Shown: positions 1-8,872 of the stretch, in pieces
How positions within the stretch are numbered: the stretch's first letter is position 1
Layout of the letters: each line of letters starts with the position of its first letter
DNA from: Thermoguttaceae bacterium
GTDB taxonomy: Bacteria; Planctomycetota; Planctomycetia; Pirellulales; Thermoguttaceae
Direction: 5' to 3'
DNA length: 36,301 nt
NCBI GenBank assembly: GCA_017436025.1
Contig: JAFSDX010000058.1
Span: forward strand, 1-36,301
The notes under the pieces: model-generated
The model's input: the letters and a program-made list of their open reading frames with translations, nothing else
What the model was told of the DNA's origin: nothing
The model's database searches: none
Made by a program: the position numbers and the translations under genes

Positions 1-897
1 GAAACCGCAGATCGACGGGATTTTGATCGTCGGGAAGATCGTGTCTTCGGACGAAATCGCGACGACGGTAACGCCCGCGCGACCTTCGATGAGTTCCTTA
101 ATCTTTTCGCATTCGGACGGGAACGGATCGACGAGAATGCAGGCTTCGCCGGCGCGCATAATTTCTTCGACGCCGTGCAGGAGGTAGGTGCCTTCGAGGT
201 AGTCGCTCTTCTTGCGGGTGATTTCGTTCGTTTTGAGCGTCAGTTCTTCCGCGACGCCGTTGTTGCGACCGGCGAAGTACATAACCGGCGCGGCGGCAAG
301 CTTTTCGATAACGGCCGGGTCGATTTCCGCTTCCATAATTTCGGTCATCGCTTTGGCGACTTCCGCTTTCTTTTCGCAGCAGCAGCAACCGAGGAGGTTC
401 GCGAGAACGGCGTGATAGACGAGACCTTGTTCGACGACGCTCTTCGTCGCGGCGACGGCGTCTTCTTTACCGCAGGAGAGGAGAATCGTTTCGTTCGTAA
501 CGTCGAAAATTTTCGTTCCGGCGTTCGCGGTAACGCCGACGAGGCGTTGGTGGCCTTTCTCTTGGAGATTTTTCAGGAGCCCGACGATTTCTTTCGTTTG
601 GCCGCTGTTCGACGCGCCGCAGACCGTCCAGTTCATAAGGTCGTATTCGGCGGCTTGGAAGGAGCCTTCGGTCGCGGCGGTAAGAGCCAAGCCGGCTTTC
701 ATCGCGTTGTAAATGAAGCTCTTGGCCGGGAAGATGCGGCTCGAGCCTTCGCCGGTGAGGAAAATGCGGTTGGTGCCGCGAACCATATCGGCGACCGGCT
801 TCATTTGTTTGAAGTCGAAGTTGGCGACGACTTCCGCCGTTTCGAGCATTTCCTTAACCAACGCGAAATTCTTGTACTTGGCGTCGTTCAAATTCAT
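1..897 (-). CDS. SIS-domain sugar isomerase, C-terminus cut by window edge
   Basis: The leftward frame opens with ATG (start MNLNDAKYKNFALVKEML) after a GGGAGAG Shine-Dalgarno and runs 299 codons to the window edge without a stop. It resembles the SIS (sugar isomerase) fold of the GlmS isomerase half and AgaS-type proteins: a first phosphosugar loop around FLTGEGSSRIFPAKS, an ASNSGQTKE motif (SNSGxTxE, the phosphate-binding loop) near residue 100, and a second SIS half from about residue 200 (YFAGRNNGVAEELTLKTNE, then a GTYLLHGVEE segment). Such proteins bind or interconvert phosphorylated ketoses, aldoses or amino sugars in the cytoplasm. There is no N-terminal glutaminase Cys, so it is not a full GlmS. 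A run of four cysteines (GCCCCE) near residue 185 is unusual. Family call is firm; the substrate is unknown. Confidence 0.85.
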   Translation of the reverse strand, partial: MNLNDAKYKNFALVKEMLETAEVVANFDFKQMKPVADMVRGTNRIFLTGEGSSRIFPAKSFIYNAMKAGLALTAATEGSFQAAEYDLMNWTVCGASNSGQTKEIVGLLKNLQEKGHQRLVGVTANAGTKIFDVTNETILLSCGKEDAVAATKSVVEQGLVYHAVLANLLGCCCCEKKAEVAKAMTEIMEAEIDPAVIEKLAAAPVMYFAGRNNGVAEELTLKTNEITRKKSDYLEGTYLLHGVEEIMRAGEACILVDPFPSECEKIKELIEGRAGVTVVAISSEDTIFPTIKIPSICGF

Positions 898-1135
898 CGT
901 TTCTCTCCCAAATCGCGACGCTTTGCGAACGTCGCGCTCGTCTCGTTAGTTTCTTTATCCGAAAGCGGGCGAACTCTCGACCGTTTTCGGCTCGATAATC
1001 GAATCTTCTTTTCGCAACGTCGAAACGGGTCGGCGCGTTCGTCGGTTTCCGCTCTCCGCTCGCTTGTCCGCTTTCAACGAGCGGTCTTTTGCGAACGGCG
1101 GGGGCGCGACTCGGCGTTTCGGCGCGATTCCCTTC

Positions 1136-1164
1136 ATCATATCAAACTTTTCAAGGGTCGACAA
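1136..1164 (-). promoter_or_regulatory. sigma70-like promoter for the SIS-domain gene
   Basis: On the minus strand there is TTGTCG (1164-1159), a 17-base spacer and TATGAT (1141-1136). This would give a leader of about 230 bases before the ATG at 897. Both hexamers and the spacing are good by eye; there is no experimental support. Confidence 0.45.
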
Positions 1165-1473
1165 TAGCCGCGACGCGAAAAATCTTCATTTTTGCCCCCT
1201 CTTCCTCCGCTTCTCGACTTCATTCGCCGTTTCATTTTGCCCATTTTAACGACCGAACGACTATCCGCCGAAGTTTCGCCGAAGTTTCGCATATCGCGTC
1301 GCCGCTTGCGCTCCGCCCCTTCCCCAAACGTCTGTTTTACCCATTCTATCCATCCGCCCCATTTCCTCCGTCTCAAAATTCCGACGCTCGACCGTCGCCG
1401 CCGCTTTCTTGAGCGAAAAAGCGGAAAATCGACAAAAAAACGCAAAAAATTCGGCGAACGCGCCAAGTCGGTC

Positions 1474-1502
1474 TTTACGAAAGCGCGAAATGTTGGAATA
1501 AT
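1474..1502 (+). promoter_or_regulatory. candidate promoter for the autotransporter gene
   Basis: TTTACG (1474-1479), a 17-base spacer and AATAAT (1497-1502) lie about 250 bases before the start at 1751. An alternative is TTTCCG (1590-1595), 16 bases and TATATT (1612-1617) in an AT-rich patch nearer the gene. The sequence does not decide between them. Confidence 0.3.
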
Positions 1503-1750
1503 ACGTCGCTTCGACTTTTCCCAAGGAACCGACGAAAAGCGAAAAGTCGAAACGCCAAGACGGCGCCGGGCGACGCCGCAAACGCGACTTTTCCGAAAAA
1601 AATCGCCCTTATATATTAATAACGACAAAATCGCCGACGCGACCCGCTCCTTTCGCGCCCTCGAACGGATTCGACGGACGAAAACGACGCGACGCTCGGC
1701 GGCAGACGGCGCTTCAGAAGGAACGAACGAAGCGCAAGAGGCCCGGCGTT

Positions 1751-4423
1751 ATGAAACACTCCCGAAAACGAGCCGACCGTTCGCGTCGCGCTTCCCGACT
1801 CCTCGTTCTCGCGGCGGCGCTCGCGTTCGGAACGACGGCGACGCCCGCGAACGCTCAAACCGGAACGCAACTGACCGTCGACTCGAACAAAAGTCTCGCG
1901 CATATCGACGGCGGCGTCTCTTCGATCGTTTTCACCGGCGCTTACGCGCTGACGCTCTCCGACGGGCAAACGCTGACGCCGATTCTCCTCAACCAAGCGA
2001 CCGGCGCGATTTTGAATCTCGGAACCGGCTCGACGACCGGCCAAACTTGGCGCGTCGTCGGGAACAGCCCGCGTTGGACCGGAACGACCGTCGTCGGGAG
2101 CGGAAACGAACTCGTCCTCGGAACCGACGTCGCCAACCCGCTCGGCGCTTTCGCGACCGACGGCTCGTCCCCGTTCGGAACGCTCGAACTTCAAAACGGT
2201 TCGACGCTGAAAGTCGCCGCCGACGCGCCCGACGCCCCTCCGCAAACGCCCCAATCCCCGCAAACCAACCAAAACGCTCAAACCGCCCAAATTCCGCCGA
2301 AAACGAACGTCGAAACGAAAATCGGCGCGCTCCGGACGGCCTCGAACGTCTCCGGGGCGCAACTCGCCGACGCGACGGTCGACGTCGACGCCGGGCGAAC
2401 GCTGACCGTCGAAAACGGGCTCTCCGTCGATTCGCAGGTCGGCTTGTCGAAAGTCGGCGACGGCGTCTTGCAGCTCCTCGCCAACGCGCCCCAAACGACG
2501 ACCGGAACCGGTTCGACGGTCAAAGCGACGACCGCCTTTTCGCTCGGGCGACTGAACGTCGGCGCCGGAACGTTCCGAATCGCCGACGGAACCGGCAAAG
2601 TCGACGACGCTCAAATTACCGCGACCGCGATCGCCGTCGGAAACGGCGCGACGCTCGACCTGCGCAAAGCGGGAACCGTTCAGCTCGCCGGGAACGCGGG
2701 CGAAGTCGTCTTCTCCGCCGACGACGGTTCGACCGTCAATATTTACGCGAACGCAAACGGCTCGACCGCGTTCCAAGCGACGACGTACAACACCTATATT
2801 AATCTCGGCGCCGCGACGCTCGACGTCGTCTCCGACCTCCAAGGGAACGCCGCCCTCCAATCGCTGACCGTCTTCTCGACCGAAGGCGTCGGCCAAACGA
2901 CGTACTCCGCCGAAACGCTTTCCGTCGTCGACAACGTTCTCGGCAAGCGTTACGTCGTCGACTTGAACGCGTCGAACGCCGAAAAGCTCGTCCTCGCGCT
3001 CGAAGATTCGCCGACGTTCGCAAGCGTCGCGAAAACGCCGAACGAACGCTCGCTCGGCGCCGCGCTCGATAAAAAGATCGCGTCCGGGAATTACTCGGCG
3101 TCCGAACGCGCTTTCCTCGACAAGCTCGAAAAGAACCAAAACGCCGTTCCTTACTCGCAACTTACCGGCGAAATTCACGCGTCGACGGTCGGTTTCGCTT
3201 ACCTCAACAACTTGACGACGACGCAAACGCTTCTCGACCGACTCCGCTCGAATTCGTTGGTCGCTTACGGCGGCGGCGCGAGTTCGGTCGCTCCGATGAA
3301 TTACGAAGCGGGCGCCCCTTATCAAGGCGGAGCGGCGGGCGGCTACTTCGATACGAACGGCCTTTACCAATACGAAACCGGAACCGACCCTTACGGCTCC
3401 GGCGTCGCGCCGATTTACGAAACCGGTTACGGAACGCAAATCGAAGGCGGTTACGAAAACGGCGTCGTTCCCGGCGCGGTCGACGGCGGCTACCCAACCG
3501 CCCCGCTCGGGCGTCGCCAATATTCGACCCTTTCGACCCTTCGCGGCCAAGCGCAATACGGCGACCCCGGCACCCTCATTTACTCCGCTTGGTTCGCGGC
3601 GCTCGGCGGCTCCGTCGACGCGAAGGAACGCAAAGGCGCCAACCCCTACGACGGCGACCAAATCGGCTTCCTAACCGGGCTCGACCTCTTCGGTTCCTGC
3701 GACTGCCGCTTCGGCGCGTTTTACGGGTACCAAAACAACGAAATGAAGAACGACGCCGTCGCCGGATTCGGCAAGCTCGAAACGCAAAACCACCTGATCG
3801 GGCTTTACCATCAATTCGGCGACGAAGCGGTCTACAACATTTACACGATTCGCGGCGGTTACGACCGTTACGACGCGACGCGCCAAATCGACGTTCTCGG
3901 CGTTCGCGATTCGTTGGCGGCCAAGTACGACGGCTTCAACGCCGGAGCGACTTACGAACGCGGCGCCAATTTCGCGCTCCAACCGTTCGTCTTCTCGCCG
4001 TTCGTCGCGATCGATTACAACTTCCTTTACCGCGAAGCGTTCGAGGAAACGTCGACAAGCGGCTCCGGTTACGCGCTCCGTTCCGGTTCGACGAACTATC
4101 ACAGCCTCCGCGGAATCGTCGGCGCGCGCCTTTTCCTCGATATGTACCCCGGCGACCAACACGTTCGAATCGGCGCTCGCGGCGCTTACATTCACGAGTT
4201 CCTCGACCCGATGTTCGGCGAAACGAACGTCTCGTTCGCGGGCCTGCCGACGACGGAGTTCCCGATTTACGGCAACTCGCTCGGTCGCGACTGGGGCCTC
4301 GTCGGGCTCGGGCTCGACTGGGCGCCGATTCCCGCCTTCCTCGTTTTTTATCACGCCGACGTTTTGCTCAACGAATACGTCGACGACGTTTACAACTCGG
4401 TCGGGCTGTCGCTCCGTTGGTAA
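1751..4423 (+). CDS. autotransporter (type V secretion) with C-terminal beta-barrel
   Basis: This 890-residue protein starts with a basic stretch and a Sec signal peptide (hydrophobic LLVLAAALAFG, ending ANAQ at about residue 36). Residues about 37-480 are rich in Thr, Val, Asn and Gly with short repeating strands (NGSTLKV, GRTLTVENG, NGATLDLRKAG), as in beta-helical passengers, and are broken by a Pro/Gln linker near residues 157-182. A Gly/Tyr-rich segment (about 510-600) leads to about 290 residues of alternating amphipathic strands that fit an autotransporter barrel. The protein ends GLSLRW, an aromatic terminus typical of outer-membrane barrels. An AAGAGG ribosome site lies 9 bases before the ATG. 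The product should sit in the outer membrane and display or release the passenger. The passenger's role is unknown. Confidence 0.8.
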   Translation: MKHSRKRADRSRRASRLLVLAAALAFGTTATPANAQTGTQLTVDSNKSLAHIDGGVSSIVFTGAYALTLSDGQTLTPILLNQATGAILNLGTGSTTGQTWRVVGNSPRWTGTTVVGSGNELVLGTDVANPLGAFATDGSSPFGTLELQNGSTLKVAADAPDAPPQTPQSPQTNQNAQTAQIPPKTNVETKIGALRTASNVSGAQLADATVDVDAGRTLTVENGLSVDSQVGLSKVGDGVLQLLANAPQTTTGTGSTVKATTAFSLGRLNVGAGTFRIADGTGKVDDAQITATAIAVGNGATLDLRKAGTVQLAGNAGEVVFSADDGSTVNIYANANGSTAFQATTYNTYINLGAATLDVVSDLQGNAALQSLTVFSTEGVGQTTYSAETLSVVDNVLGKRYVVDLNASNAEKLVLALEDSPTFASVAKTPNERSLGAALDKKIASGNYSASERAFLDKLEKNQNAVPYSQLTGEIHASTVGFAYLNNLTTTQTLLDRLRSNSLVAYGGGASSVAPMNYEAGAPYQGGAAGGYFDTNGLYQYETGTDPYGSGVAPIYETGYGTQIEGGYENGVVPGAVDGGYPTAPLGRRQYSTLSTLRGQAQYGDPGTLIYSAWFAALGGSVDAKERKGANPYDGDQIGFLTGLDLFGSCDCRFGAFYGYQNNEMKNDAVAGFGKLETQNHLIGLYHQFGDEAVYNIYTIRGGYDRYDATRQIDVLGVRDSLAAKYDGFNAGATYERGANFALQPFVFSPFVAIDYNFLYREAFEETSTSGSGYALRSGSTNYHSLRGIVGARLFLDMYPGDQHVRIGARGAYIHEFLDPMFGETNVSFAGLPTTEFPIYGNSLGRDWGLVGLGLDWAPIPAFLVFYHADVLLNEYVDDVYNSVGLSLRW

Positions 4424-4506
4424 AAGCGACGCGTTCCGCACATTCCGCCGCCCTTGTCGAATCAACGAAAACACAACGTTAGAGAAAACGCGCAAAGTTT
4501 AACGAT

Positions 4507-4812
4507 ATGACGCCTTCGATTTTGGAATTCGATTACGCGCTCGTTCGCGCTTGTTTGAAACACAAAAAATTCGCTTGGGAAGACTTCGTCGACCGTTTCG
4601 CCGAACAGACGCTCCGCGTCGTCGAACGGGTCGCGGAGTTTCGCCGCGTCGCGCTCTCGGAAGAGGAGAAAATCGAGCTTTGCGAAGCGATTTTTCGCTC
4701 GTTCCGCTACAACGACTACCAACTCCTGCGCGAGTTCGCGTTCCGAAGCGCCGTTTCGACCTATTTGACCGTCGTTTCGTACCGTTTGGCCGTCGCGCTC
4801 CTGAACGATTGA
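4507..4812 (+). CDS. small sigma-70 region-2-like protein lacking region 4
   Basis: This is a 101-residue protein. It resembles region 2 of planctomycete ECF sigma factors: a helical start (FAWEDFVDRFAEQTL), an acidic helix (LSEEEKIELCEAIFRSF) in the place of the core-binding 2.1/2.2 segment, then LREFAFRSAVSTYLTVVSYR, matching the usual 'S-L-xx-WL-x-x-A-R' of regions 2.3/2.4. It stops right after this (AVALLND), so the -35-binding region 4 is absent, and no continuation is visible in other frames downstream. The ribosome site is weak. It could be a stand-alone core-binding regulator, a decayed sigma factor, or a helical protein that only looks like region 2. It lies between the autotransporter and guaB, 83 bases after the former. 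Confidence 0.6.
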   Translation: MTPSILEFDYALVRACLKHKKFAWEDFVDRFAEQTLRVVERVAEFRRVALSEEEKIELCEAIFRSFRYNDYQLLREFAFRSAVSTYLTVVSYRLAVALLND

Positions 4813-5137
4813 CGCCGACGTCGCCGTCAAGAAATACCGGGAAAAAACGCGGCGTCCTCCGCGCTCCCCTCCGCCGTCGCGACGCGACGAAAAAAATTGA
4901 AAAAAAAGAACGAAAAGGGGAAAAACCGGGCGTTCGCGCCTTAGGGGTCGCTTGCAAAAAGCGGGAAGACGCGTATAATCGGAAGTTTAAACGGGGGACG
5001 TGTTCCGCCGCCTCCCCCGACCCTCCGCGACGGCGACGTTTAACCGCCGACGTCGAGGACGATTTTCCGAGGCGCGACGCCAAACCGCCGTTTCGCGACG
5101 AGCGGGCAACGAACCAGAAGACAAGAAGAGGGAAACA
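4813..5137. other. guaB upstream region and leader
   Basis: These 325 bases hold no gene. They contain an A-rich stretch (about 4880-4925), the guaB promoter (4952-4979) and about 150 bases of leader before the guaB ribosome site. No known riboswitch was recognised in the leader. Confidence 0.6.
4952..4979 (+). promoter_or_regulatory. sigma70 promoter of guaB
   Basis: TTGCAA (4952-4957), a 16-base spacer and a perfect TATAAT (4974-4979). This is one of the clearest promoters in the window. Transcription would start near 4986, giving a leader of about 150 bases. Confidence 0.75.
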
Positions 5138-6607
5138 ATGCTTAACGCGGACGATTTGAAAGAAATCGGCGTAACGTTCGACGACGTTCTCTTGGAACCG
5201 CAATACAGTACGACCGTTCCGTCCGAAGTCGACGTAAAAACCCGGCTGACGAAGCGCGTAACGCTTAATATTCCGCTGATTAGCGCGCCGATGGACACCG
5301 TTACCGAGAGCCGTTTGGCGATCGCGCTCGCGCAAGAGGGCGGCGTCGGCGTTATCCACAAAAACCTTCCGATCGACGTTCAAGCGGAAGAAGTCGCGCA
5401 GGTCAAACGCTCGGCCAACGGCGTCATTCGCAACCCGGCGACCGTCGGCCCGAGCGCCAACGTTCGCGCCGTTCGCGAACTGATGGAAGTCCACAACGTT
5501 TCCGGCGTCCCGGTCGTCGGCCCGGACAAGGAACTCATCGGCGTCGTTACGAAACGCGACCTCCGCTTCCTCGACAATTGGGAACTCCCGGTGTCCGAAG
5601 TGATGACGAGCGAAAACCTCGTCAAAGCGCGCGGACACGTCACGCTCGAGCAAGCCGAGAAAATTTTGATGGAAAATAAGGTGGAGAAACTCCTCCTTGT
5701 GGACGATAATAATAAATTGACCGGGCTCATCACGATTCGCGACGTCGATATGATGCGCCGCTACCCGAACTCCTGCAAGGACGAAGAAGGTCGACTCCGC
5801 GTCGGCGCCGCCGCGGGCGTTCACGACTACGAACGCGTCGAGCGTTTGGTCGCCGAAGGGGCGGACTTCATCGTCATCGACAGCGCGCACGGCCATTCGC
5901 TGAACGTCGTCGAAACGATTCGCAACGTGAAGAAGCGTTGGGACGTCGACGTGATCGCCGGCAACGTCGCGACCGCCGAAGGGTGCAAAGCGTTGATCGA
6001 CGCGGGCGCCGACGCGGTCAAAGTCGGCATCGGCCCCGGTTCGATCTGCACGACCCGCGTCGTTTCCGGCGTCGGCGTTCCGCAGATCACCGCGATCAGC
6101 CGCGCCGCTAAAGTCGCGCAAGACGCCGACGTTACGGTGATCGCCGACGGCGGTATCCGCTTCTCCGGCGACATTGTGAAAGCGTTGGCCGCGGGCGCGC
6201 GCGCCGTTATGCTGGGCAGCCTCTTCGCCGGGCTCGACGAAGCGCCGGGCGAAACGGTGCTTTACCAAGGCCGCACGTTCAAACTTTACCGCGGGATGGG
6301 GTCGATCGGCGCGATGCAGCGCGGCTCGAGCGACCGTTACTTCCAAAAGGGGCAAGTCGTCGGCAAGTTGGTTCCGGAGGGCGTCGAAGGGCGCGTTCCT
6401 TACCGCGGCGCGCTCAGCGCTTACGTTTACCAACTCGTCGGCGGGATTCGCGCCGGGATGGGGTACTGCGGCGCCGAAACGATCGAAGACTTGCGCCAAA
6501 AGGCGAAATTCATTCGCATTTCGGCCGCGACGGTGCGCGAAAACCACCCGCACGACGTCGCGATCACGCACGAAGCGCCGAACTACAGCGGCGGCGACTG
6601 TTTCTAA
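5138..6607 (+). CDS. guaB: IMP dehydrogenase
   Basis: The enzyme oxidises IMP to XMP with NAD+, the committed step of guanine nucleotide synthesis in the cytoplasm. At 489 residues it matches the bacterial length (about 488). In order, it shows the N-terminal TFDDVLLEP motif; two CBS domains (about residues 95-210); the substrate loop [11 protein letters not shown] with the catalytic Cys near residue 303; the DGGIRFSGD phosphate-binding segment; [11 protein letters not shown]; and the mobile flap with its RYF and EGVEGRVPY segments. The frame stays open upstream to about 5000, but the ATG at 5138 is preceded by GAGGG at 5-base spacing and starts where the family begins ([11 protein letters not shown]), so the longer version is rejected. 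All recognised catalytic elements are intact. Confidence 0.98.
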   Translation: MLNADDLKEIGVTFDDVLLEPQYSTTVPSEVDVKTRLTKRVTLNIPLISAPMDTVTESRLAIALAQEGGVGVIHKNLPIDVQAEEVAQVKRSANGVIRNPATVGPSANVRAVRELMEVHNVSGVPVVGPDKELIGVVTKRDLRFLDNWELPVSEVMTSENLVKARGHVTLEQAEKILMENKVEKLLLVDDNNKLTGLITIRDVDMMRRYPNSCKDEEGRLRVGAAAGVHDYERVERLVAEGADFIVIDSAHGHSLNVVETIRNVKKRWDVDVIAGNVATAEGCKALIDAGADAVKVGIGPGSICTTRVVSGVGVPQITAISRAAKVAQDADVTVIADGGIRFSGDIVKALAAGARAVMLGSLFAGLDEAPGETVLYQGRTFKLYRGMGSIGAMQRGSSDRYFQKGQVVGKLVPEGVEGRVPYRGALSAYVYQLVGGIRAGMGYCGAETIEDLRQKAKFIRISAATVRENHPHDVAITHEAPNYSGGDCF

Positions 6608-6874
6608 GTCGTTAATTTAAGCGACGTTAAAAACGCGTTGTCCCAATCGAACGGAGCGCGGCGAGTCGACCCGAACTCGCCGCGCCGTCGAAGCCAAAAA
6701 TCGGGAGGCGGTTTCGACCGCCGAACGTTCGACGTTTTAACCGGCGTCGGGCGTTTTGACGTTCCGCGTCGCCGTTCAAGAGGAACAAGGGCGCGGCAAA
6801 CGTCGCTTTTCGCAAAAAATTACCGTCTTTTCAAGGATGAAAAGGCTCTTGTCGTTAAAGCAGGGAGGCACCCA

Positions 6875-7768
6875 ATGGAATTTCGTCGACTTTTCGGTCG
6901 AGCGCGAACGATTTCGCGTTCGCTCGTTTCGTCTTGTTGCGCCGTCGCGGTTTTGAGCGGCGCCGCGTTCGCTCAACAGTTCGCGCCGCCGGCGGAGGCG
7001 GAAAATTTCGACGCCCGTTTAACGCGCTTCCTTGCCGGCGACGATTCGACCGTCGCGACGCAAACCGACGGAGCGCGCTTCGCTCGTCCGAGCGTCGCGC
7101 CGCAAGCGACCGTCGCGCAACCGGTTAAGTCGAGCGTCGCGCAAGCGTCCGCCGTTCAAGCGGTTAAGCCGAGCGCCGAAAAATCGCCGATTCGTCAAAC
7201 GAGCGCGACCTTCCAAAGCGTCAAACCGTCGCCGATTCGCCAAACGCAATACGCCGCCGCGCCGACCGCCGACGCGACCGCTCAACTCGCGAATCCGCTC
7301 GGCGGAAACGACGCGCCTTACGTCGACGAGTGCCCCGACCCGAACGATATGCCGTCGATTTTGGACGTCCCGTATAAAATCGTCCCGAAACCGGGGCTCT
7401 TCCCGGAACGTTGCCCGCTTCCGGACGAAGATTACGTCCGCAAGGCGCCGACGCCGATCGAGTTCACCTGGAAAGCGTCGTCGTTGTGTTACAAGCCGCT
7501 TTACTTTGAAGACGTTCAACTCGAGCGACACGGGCATTATTGCCATCCGCTCTTGGTTCCGTTCACCGCGCGCGCTCGTTTTTGGCTGACGATTCCGATT
7601 TTGCCGTACTTGATGGGCGTCTATCCGCCGAACGAATGCATTTACGACCTCGGCCATTACCGCCCGGGCGACTGCGCGCCGAATATGTTGAACCCGATTC
7701 CGATTTCGTTGCGCGGCGGTTTGATTCAAGCCGGAGCCGTCGTCGGCGCCGCGGCGATCATTCCTTGA
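6875..7768 (+). CDS. secreted planctomycete conserved protein, function unknown
   Basis: This 297-residue protein has a signal peptide (hydrophobic VSSCCAVAVLSGAAFA, cleavage near residue 33). A low-complexity Ala/Val/Gln/Ser/Lys stretch follows, with repeated SPIRQT and 'VKPS' units (about 60-130), suggesting a disordered spacer. The compact C-terminal half carries FTWKASSLCYKPLYFEDVQL, a GHYCHP Cys/His segment, LPYLMGVYPPNECIYDLG and YRPGDCAP. I know this combination from hypothetical secreted planctomycete proteins, but no function is established. Six to eight conserved Cys/His could form disulfides or bind metal (inference). The ATG at 6875 follows GGGAGG with 6-base spacing; an in-frame TTG at 6638 has no such site and would add an Arg-rich extension. 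A strong terminator lies downstream. Confidence 0.8.
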   Translation: MEFRRLFGRARTISRSLVSSCCAVAVLSGAAFAQQFAPPAEAENFDARLTRFLAGDDSTVATQTDGARFARPSVAPQATVAQPVKSSVAQASAVQAVKPSAEKSPIRQTSATFQSVKPSPIRQTQYAAAPTADATAQLANPLGGNDAPYVDECPDPNDMPSILDVPYKIVPKPGLFPERCPLPDEDYVRKAPTPIEFTWKASSLCYKPLYFEDVQLERHGHYCHPLLVPFTARARFWLTIPILPYLMGVYPPNECIYDLGHYRPGDCAPNMLNPIPISLRGGLIQAGAVVGAAAIIP

Positions 7769-7810
7769 CGCGGTTCGCAAACGCGCTTCGCGTTTCGACT
7801 TAAAAACGCA

Positions 7811-7850
7811 AACGCCGTTCGAGTTTTCCCGCTCGAACGGCGTTTTTTTT
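7811..7850 (+). terminator. rho-independent terminator
   Basis: A perfect 13-bp stem (7811-7823 with 7832-7844), an 8-base loop, then a run of T to 7850. It lies between convergent genes. The minus-strand side is followed by TGCGTTTTT, so it may also stop leftward transcription. Confidence 0.92.
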
Positions 7851-7868
7851 CGTTTCGGCGATTTCGTT

Positions 7869-8867
7869 TCAGCGCGTTTCGTCGGCAACCGTCGCGGTCG
7901 ATTCCGGCGACGCCAGCGAACGCAGATACTCGGCGATCGCCGCGCCCGCGATTTCGGTCGACCAAACCCAATGATGCTCGACGTCGTCCTGCGCGACGAA
8001 CTCGGCGCCGGCGCGAAACGCCTTCGCCAATCGCTCGGAACTCTCGAACGGAACGAGCGCGTCGGGTCGAGTCGCCAAAATCAACGGGCGGACGTCGACC
8101 TTTTCGGCGAACTTAACCGCCTCCATTCGATAAGGAACCGCCAACCGCGTCGGGCCGTAAAAAATCGGCGCGAAGTTGTTAAAAAGGTCGAACCCGTCCG
8201 CGTAAGGCGCCGCCAAAATCAATCCGACGACGGGCCGCTCCGACGCGACGTAAGAGGCGACGCCGGTTCCCAAACTGAATCCGAAAACGACGATTCGCCG
8301 CCCCGGAAACGCTTTAGCGGTCGCATCGTAAGCGGCCAATCCAAACGTTTTAAGCGACCGCTCCGACGGTTCGCCGCCGCTCTCGCCGTATCCCGGATAA
8401 TCGCAACAAACGAAGTCGAATCCGGCGAGCGGGCCCGGTTTCCGAACGACGTCGCGCGTTCGCGCCGCCGAATTGCCGCCGTTCCCCTCGAAATAAAGGA
8501 CGACCGGAGGTTCCTTCTCCGCGGCGCGAGAAATTGGCGAACTTGCGTCGTTTAGCGAATCCGCGCTTTTCCCTTCGGCAAGCGCCGCCCAGCCGAAAAT
8601 TTCGGTTCCGTCGGGAAGCGTCGTTCGCATCGGCGCGACGTTTCCGGTCGCCTCCGCGATTCGCGTCAACTCCGCCCGCGCTCCCGGGTCGTCGTTCGGA
8701 TGAAACAGCATACGCGGCGCGATCGTCCGAACGCCGACGTTAAAAATTGCGAACAACGTTATCGCCGCGACGCCCAAAACGACCGCGACGCGTTTCCGCC
8801 GGCGTTTCGCTCCCGTCGTTTGAACCGTTTCCGCTCCCTCTTGAACCGTTTCCGCTATTTTTCCCAT
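7869..8867 (-). CDS. membrane-anchored alpha/beta hydrolase
   Basis: This 332-residue protein has a basic start and one transmembrane helix (VAVVLGVAAITLFAIFNVG, about residues 20-42). A serine-hydrolase fold follows: VVLYFEGNGGN (oxyanion-hole strand), CDYPGYGESGG, the nucleophile elbow GFSLGTG (GxSxG), an acid in TRPDALVPF and the catalytic His in DVEHHWVW. It resembles BEM46/ABHD-type hydrolases tethered with the catalytic domain outside the cytoplasm. The substrate cannot be told from sequence. The ATG at 8867 lies 5 bases after the stop of the upstream gene, so the two are probably one transcript. An in-frame TTG at 8885 would overlap that stop and is less likely. Confidence 0.85.
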   Translation of the reverse strand: MGKIAETVQEGAETVQTTGAKRRRKRVAVVLGVAAITLFAIFNVGVRTIAPRMLFHPNDDPGARAELTRIAEATGNVAPMRTTLPDGTEIFGWAALAEGKSADSLNDASSPISRAAEKEPPVVLYFEGNGGNSAARTRDVVRKPGPLAGFDFVCCDYPGYGESGGEPSERSLKTFGLAAYDATAKAFPGRRIVVFGFSLGTGVASYVASERPVVGLILAAPYADGFDLFNNFAPIFYGPTRLAVPYRMEAVKFAEKVDVRPLILATRPDALVPFESSERLAKAFRAGAEFVAQDDVEHHWVWSTEIAGAAIAEYLRSLASPESTATVADETR

Positions 8868-8872
8868 TCTCT

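Larger units (their letters stand above)
898..1750. other. intergenic region between divergent SIS and autotransporter genes
   Basis: No convincing gene is seen in these roughly 850 bases. Open frames here are Arg/Ser/Phe-rich and lack ribosome binding sites and recognisable domains. The stretch should hold the divergent control regions: a leftward promoter near 1136-1164 and two weaker rightward candidates near 1474-1502 and 1590-1617. Confidence 0.6.

Noticed and set aside
1192..3661. Long Arg-rich open frames overlapping the autotransporter gene on both strands
   Set aside because: They arise from GNC-biased codons of the real gene, have no ribosome sites or domains, and the real frame has a signal peptide and barrel.
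5000..5137. N-terminal extension of guaB
   Set aside because: The added residues are Arg-rich leader sequence. The ATG at 5138 has a ribosome site and matches the family start.
4499..6571. 690-residue leftward frame opposite guaB
   Set aside because: It lies antisense to an intact guaB and is rich in Arg/Asp/Phe shadow sequence with no recognisable domain.
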